Positions 59,470 to 64,000 of a DNA stretch of 64,000 bases are shown here, piece by piece (within the stretch, counting starts at the first letter, position 1; every line of letters starts with the position of its first letter). The position numbers and the translations under genes were made by a program. The notes under the pieces were generated by a model, which searched no databases, was not told where the DNA came from, and saw only the letters and a list, made by a program, of their open reading frames with translations. Source of the stretch: Ulva prolifera (taxonomy: Eukaryota > Chlorophyta > Ulvophyceae > Ulvales > Ulvaceae); contig CM041201.1 of NCBI GenBank assembly GCA_023078555.1, forward strand, positions 1,867,713 through 1,931,712, read 5' to 3'.

Positions 59470-62400
59470 TCAGCTCGGGCCCGGGCCGGACGACGGCGGG
59501 GGGGGATCGCCCTGGGGCTCCCACACCGCCGCTGCAGCCGCCGCCAACGCCGCGCTACTGGGTATGGACATCTGCAGAGGCAGCGGCGGGGCCGGGCTGC
59601 CCGGGTGCAGGGGTGGCAGTGGCGGAAGCGGCGCCGCCGCATTTGGCGCCGTGGGCGTCCGCGCCGCCGCCGCATTTGGCGCCGTGGGCGTCCGCGCCGC
59701 CGCCGCCTGCCCGGCCGGTGGCGAGATGCCTTCCAGAAGGTTGACAGCGGTTCGCGGCTGCCGTGGCCACAGGTGCGTCTCGAGGCCACTGCTCATGGCG
59801 CTGTCTGGCGCGCCTGTTGCCGACAGCCGCCGCACAGAGGACCCACTCCGCTCGGACGCGCGTTTGTCAGGGTTCACGATTGCCTGAAGATCGATCGCAC
59901 GATTCTGCAACTCGCTGCCGCCGCCGGTGCCTGCCGGGCCGCCCGCCTGCGGGTCCACAGGCACGGCCCCCGCAGGCAGCCCTCCCGCCCCGGTCACGGT
60001 TGACACGCGGCTTGCGCTGACGCCCGGGAGCCCCGCGGGGAATGCGGCTTCGCTCAGGCCCCCAAGCCGGCCGGCGTCCCGCCCGCGCTGCAGCGCAGTC
60101 ACAAGTGACCGCAGCCGCGCGGGCGGCGGCTCAACGACCGGAGCGATTGTCAAGTCCGGCGCCTGCGCGGCACTGAACCCTGGGAGGTGGGAGAGGAGGT
60201 AGTGAGCAGCTGCGGTCGCTCCCTCGCGCGTCGTGAGATCGTGCTCCTGTGCGGGGCGGGGGGCTGCGGCGAAGGGGTCCACCGCGGGGCTCGACGCCGA
60301 CGGCCGCCGCTCCGGCGGAGCTGGGGCCGACCCGGCTTCGGACACCCGCACTGAGCGAACGGCGGCCGCGCCGCCTTCGCAGTGGCGCAGGCCGAGGAGC
60401 ACCGTGAGCTGCGGGATGCCGGCGGTCGACGCGTACGGCGGAAGCTTCCGGAAGATTTCGTCAAGGTTGTCCCGCGTCACCTGCTTCGTGCCCTCGTCGT
60501 TGCAGACGAGGCACGAGACGACAGACGTGCGGGTGGGGGGGTCCTCGGCGGGGTGGAGCGGCGGCAACGAGCCGCCGACAGAAACGCGCCGCCGCTGCGC
60601 CGCAAACACGATCGTCGGCAGGCGCAGCGGCAGCGAGAAGAGTTCGTGCAGGGAGACGAGGGGCAGGCCCTGTTCGCGGCGCGATATTGCGTCACGCGTC
60701 GCGAGCTCCAGCTCGACGACGAAAGCCTGCAGCTGCGGGGAAGGTGACTGCATGAGGCCCTGGAGGTTGAGGAGCGCCCAGCGTACGACGGGCACGAGCG
60801 GGTGCAGTTGTGCGTCGTGCCATGCACGGATCGGGTCGGGGATGTCCGCCGCCGCAGGGTAGGCCGGCTCCGGCTGCCCCGCGTTTGCGGCCTCCGCTGC
60901 GCGCTGGCTCCAGCTCAGCATCTCGTCCTCCGAGCAGCGAGCGGCGGCAACCGGGGCCGCCGCCGCCTCCGCGGCCGGCGACGCTGGCGGCGGGCTGCGT
61001 GGCAGCGACCCGCGCGCCGCCGCCGCGGCCCCCGCCTCATGTGCCGCCCTCGCCGCCGTCCAAAACCACTCCAGAGACGAACTATCCTGCGGCGACGCCG
61101 CGGCGGAGCGCAGCCGCGCGAGGGGTCCCTCCGGCTGGGCCCATCCTGCATGGCCCCCCGCCCGTGCGCCAGCATCCCTGGGCCCAAGTGGCGCCTGGGC
61201 TGAGCCATCGGCACCAAACGCGGTGTTGGACGGCAGGGCCTGCATGTGCGGCGCCTCCCGTGAGTCCAGCGCGGCTCGGAGCTCCGCTCGCTCCAGCGCA
61301 CGCGCCGAATCGCCGCCCCAGCTGAGAGTGCGCTGTGCATGCTGCGCGTCTTGCGCGTGCTGCACGGCAGCCGCCAGGCCCTCCGGAAACGGACTGCCGG
61401 AGAACACCTGCCCGGCCCATGAGTGGCCGTGGGGGAGCGCTGGCAGCCCCGGCGAAGCGGCGGCCGGGGATCCCGGCGCCGCGGCTCCACCAGATCCGCG
61501 GCGGGCAAGTGGCGAGGGGTCCGCGAAGAGGGGAAACGCGGTGCGAGGCGAGGCCGGGGCGGGCGTGGGGGTGTCTGTGGCGCGGGATGTCGGCACGTAG
61601 CGGGGATCGCGGAGGGGGCTCTCGGGGGGGTGCGGCCGCTTCGTGCCGCGGTGCCACTCCTGCAGCTGCCCGAGGGACGCCTGCACACATGCATGAGTAT
61701 GCTGTGTGCTGGGCTTAGAGGCATGCACTGGACGGCGCGCTCGGCACGCACTGCCTTTGCCTTCTGCAACACGCTGGATGGCCGCGAGTAGCCGGCAAGG
61801 GCACAGGGGCGCAGATGAAAAGTGCACTACTACTGTGCTACGCCTGTATTTCCGATGATAGCACAACACGCAGCGGGAGGTGCGGGGTCGGCACGCACTA
61901 GCGTCGCGTTGGTGTGCTGGTCCCGCAGCCGCACGTCTTCCAGAAGGTTTGCCATGCGTGGCGTCGCCGGGGATGCGTCCGTGCGGCCGGTATCGGACAG
62001 GAGCTCCTCCAGCCGCGCCCACAAGCCGCTCCGCGCGCCCCCACCCTGTTGCGCGTTCCACCCCTCCATCCCCACGCGCCGCTGCGACTCCCGCCAGCCG
62101 GCACCCCCCTCCTCGACCATGGCCCCCCTCGTCATGTCGTTCCCCACCAGCTCCTGTAGCGCAGCGCACAGCTGTGCGGACTCCGGCCGCGGCGGCGCCG
62201 CGGCGGCGGCCACACCCCCCAGCTGCTCCCAAACCGCCTCGATCCCGGTGCTCGCACGCCGCTGGTCGCTGAGCGTGGCCGCAGGGGCCGCGGACGACCA
62301 TCGCCGCGCCGCCGCGGCCGCGTCGCCCGCGGCGTGGCCGGCGACCGCCCCGCCCGGGAGGTCTGCGAGTACACTCACTGCGTCTGCCCCACCCGCCCGC

Positions 62401-64000
62401 ACGGCCGCCGCCGCCGCATCCACGACGTCTGGAGACCCGGCATCGGCCCGGGTGCGGAGGCTCGAGTCTGCGAGCGTCAGCCGTGCCCCCGCCCCCGCCG
62501 CGCTGGAGTCCATCCATGCATTCAACTCCTGCGCTTGGCGCGCCATCGCGGCGCTGACACTACCGCTCGCCGCGGCGGCGGACGCCCAGGGGGGCTCGAG
62601 CTGCAGGCTGCCGGGGATCGAGGCGGCCGGTAGGGTGTAGGGGTTTGATGCCGCGAGGTGGATGAGGGCCGCGCACACGTGGTCCTCGTGCTCCCGCAGC
62701 CGTCCGAGCGCCTTGCTGATCTGGCTGCCATGCGCGACGCAGATGGTCGGGAACACCAGGAGGGACACCACCAGGGCGCCAGTTTGCAGCTGCAGCCAGA
62801 AGAGGACGTACACCTGCGGCTCAGAGTGCCCCTGTCACCACATAGAGTCTGCGGCGGAATGTAGCTTGGACGCCTCTTCCGGCCCCGGACGTCGGAGTTG
62901 TCGACGTCCACATGAACGTGGCTATATAAATCACATCAATACATACATACCGGCAGGGCTGTGGTACAACCTCTTGTGCGGCCTAGCGCCATGAATGAGT
63001 GAGTGGGTTTGGGGTGGCTTCGGAGAACCGGCTCAATGCCCGGGCTCTGTCCTTTGTAAGCACATGCACTCATCTGTCACATGCGCTGGAGGACCATCAG
63101 CACATGAGGCACCTCATGAGCGATCGAATTTCAAATGAACTTAGGGTCTCGTGATCTTCTCGGTATGCTGCCGTTGAAGGCAGCACGCGTGCCTGTCCCT
63201 CCGTCGCTGACGCGGCGGCACCCGCACACGTGTTGAAGCAGGTGCATGACACGCATGCATGCGCACCATGGTGAGCCCCGAGGCCTGCTTGAACTGGAGG
63301 TGCTGGAAGTCGAAGATGTGGCGACTGCGGTAGGGTGCGTCGGGGTGCGGAGGGAGCGTGCGGACGCTGCAGCCCGGGGCGCCGCCCCCCCGGCCCACAA
63401 ACTGGTTCTCTGCCGCGGCGGTGCCGAGCTGTGGCGGCCGCCACCTCCGCACTGCAGCAACATCCCACACATCAGCGGCTGCCATCAAACGGCGAAGCAG
63501 CAGTGCGCATCATAGGGTCACATCGTTGTACAGATCTCAGACAGATTTGGGGGGGGGGGGGGGGGGGGGGGGGCTGAATCAGATCTGGGGCTGGATCTGG
63601 GGGTCAGGCTGCAGGATGAAATGCTGAATTGAAACAATTCTCAGGAGTTTCTTTCATTGTGGGTGTGGTGGGGGTGGCATGGGAGACAGGGCTGAGGGTT
63701 TCGGGACGTCAGGGCCACCTGCGCTCACAGCACCTGAGCTACCCACTGGTGGCCGTGGCTTGGGTGGCGTGAGTGTTCCTGTACGTTGTTGGCGGTGCTG
63801 CTTGCCTCCCCGCGTCTATCGTTGTAAGACACAGCACCTGGCATGCAACTGCCAGAGGTACAAGCCTCTACAAGTTCTTCACGGAGTGTTGTGTGAATTG
63901 TCCACAAGCAAATGACAGTGTTGTTTTGACGCTGCTTATATATTTACATCCAGAGGATTACGTATTTGACTACGCACCTGACTACCACAGTTGCCGGTGG
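59470..64000 (-). CDS. Unknown low-complexity membrane-anchored protein, 5' end outside window
   Basis: Three in-phase exons are clear: 63451-63267, 62813-61899 and 61680-59470 (donors GTGCGC and GTGCGT). A donor-like CAGGTGCGT at 63980-63972 suggests another exon running off the right edge, but its phase does not join directly, so a small exon may be missing. The conserved-looking part, DAPYRSRHIFDFQHLQFKQA, leads straight into a hydrophobic segment (YVLFWLQLQTGALVVSLLVF) and then ALGRLREHEDHVCAALIHLA. A second structured block is LHELFSLPLRLPTIVFAAQR, then SCLVCNDEGTKQVTRDNLDE. Between and after these are Ala/Pro/Ser/Gly linkers, with a 30-base in-frame duplication (AAARTPTAPN twice). I see at least one membrane segment and no enzyme motif. 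Large algal multi-spanning signalling proteins can look like this, but the family is not identified. Confidence 0.6.
59636..59705. repeat. 30-base in-frame tandem duplication
   Basis: Two adjacent identical units, GCCGCCGCATTTGGCGCCGT plus ten bases, encode the doubled AAARTPTAPN in the right-edge gene. Confidence 0.85.
62893..62930 (+). repeat. Half-copy related to the dispersed repeat
   Basis: GGAGTTGTCGACGTCC followed by GTGGCTATATAAATC resembles the inverted arm beside repeat copy 1 (GAGTTGTCGATGTCC ... GTTGCTATATGAA). It lies in the intron upstream of exon 62813-61899 of the right-edge gene. The TATATAAA would pass as a TATA box but is in a shared repeat. Confidence 0.5.
63452..63977. 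other. Probable intron of the right-edge gene with poly-G
   Basis: It holds a G run of about 25 bases (63549-63573). A small exon needed to fix the reading phase of the right-edge gene may lie here, but I could not identify it. Confidence 0.4.
63549..63573. repeat. Poly-G tract of about 25 bases
   Basis: The third long uninterrupted G run in the window; all three read as G on the plus strand. Confidence 0.9.

Noticed and set aside
62917-62931. TATATAAA as a TATA box for a promoter
   Set aside because: It sits inside an intron of the right-edge gene and within a sequence shared with repeat-related arms elsewhere, so a promoter role is unsupported.
1-64000. Search for virus-like or LTR elements, LINEs, CRISPR, rRNA and tRNA
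   Set aside because: No reverse transcriptase, integrase or capsid motifs, no long terminal repeats, no spaced repeat arrays and no convincing tRNA box A/B pair were seen by eye. A tRNAscan or Rfam run could still find small RNAs I missed.

Overview
The window looks like nuclear DNA of a chlorophyte green alga. Genes are broken by many spliceosomal introns (GT...AG, mostly ending TGCAG). Coding exons are GC-rich islands in more AT-rich, CATG-rich spacer. Chloroplast and mitochondrial enzymes carry transit-peptide-like N-termini, and the green-algal poly(A) motif TGTAA lies downstream of several genes. No ribosomal RNA, tRNA, CRISPR array, virus-like element or complete transposon was recognised. 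I read splice sites by eye and required codon phase to agree across every intron. Most multi-exon models close perfectly, but a few donors remain choices between alternatives.

Layout, left to right. (1) The tail of an unknown + strand gene (1-351) and a possible small + strand exon (1878-2273). (2) Three minus-strand genes in tandem: an unknown 241-residue protein (2295-3471), a 23-exon Strawberry-notch/FORGETTER1-type helicase with a PHD finger (4270-17452), and a fusion of an mTERF-like region with about five helicase-associated (HA) domains (18340-23436). (3) Two plus-strand mitochondrial enzymes: an ACOT9-like double-hotdog acyl-CoA thioesterase (24911-28366), divergent from the mTERF-HA gene, and citrate synthase (30097-34667). 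(4) Two minus-strand genes: chloroplast geranylgeranyl reductase chlP (36610-39401), and an EF-hand, Ca2+-regulated mitochondrial carrier of the ATP-Mg/Pi (APC/SCaMC) type (41543-45816). (5) A possible 164-residue + ORF (47746-48240), then a giant Ser/Pro/Ala-rich protein of 1898 residues (48327-56861). (6) A convergent, 5'-incomplete minus-strand gene for an unknown membrane-anchored low-complexity protein (59470 to the right edge).

The genes do not form a pathway cluster. Several act in organelles: acetyl-CoA/CoA metabolism (thioesterase, citrate synthase), adenine nucleotide exchange (carrier), chlorophyll/tocopherol side-chain reduction (chlP), and perhaps organelle gene expression (mTERF-HA). 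The strawberry-notch protein should be a nuclear chromatin co-regulator.

The points most worth following are the mTERF-HA fusion, a short dispersed repeat family in introns and spacers, a bias to GTGCG 5' splice sites, frequent intronic TGCATG palindromes, and a coding-like tract antisense inside a citrate synthase intron.
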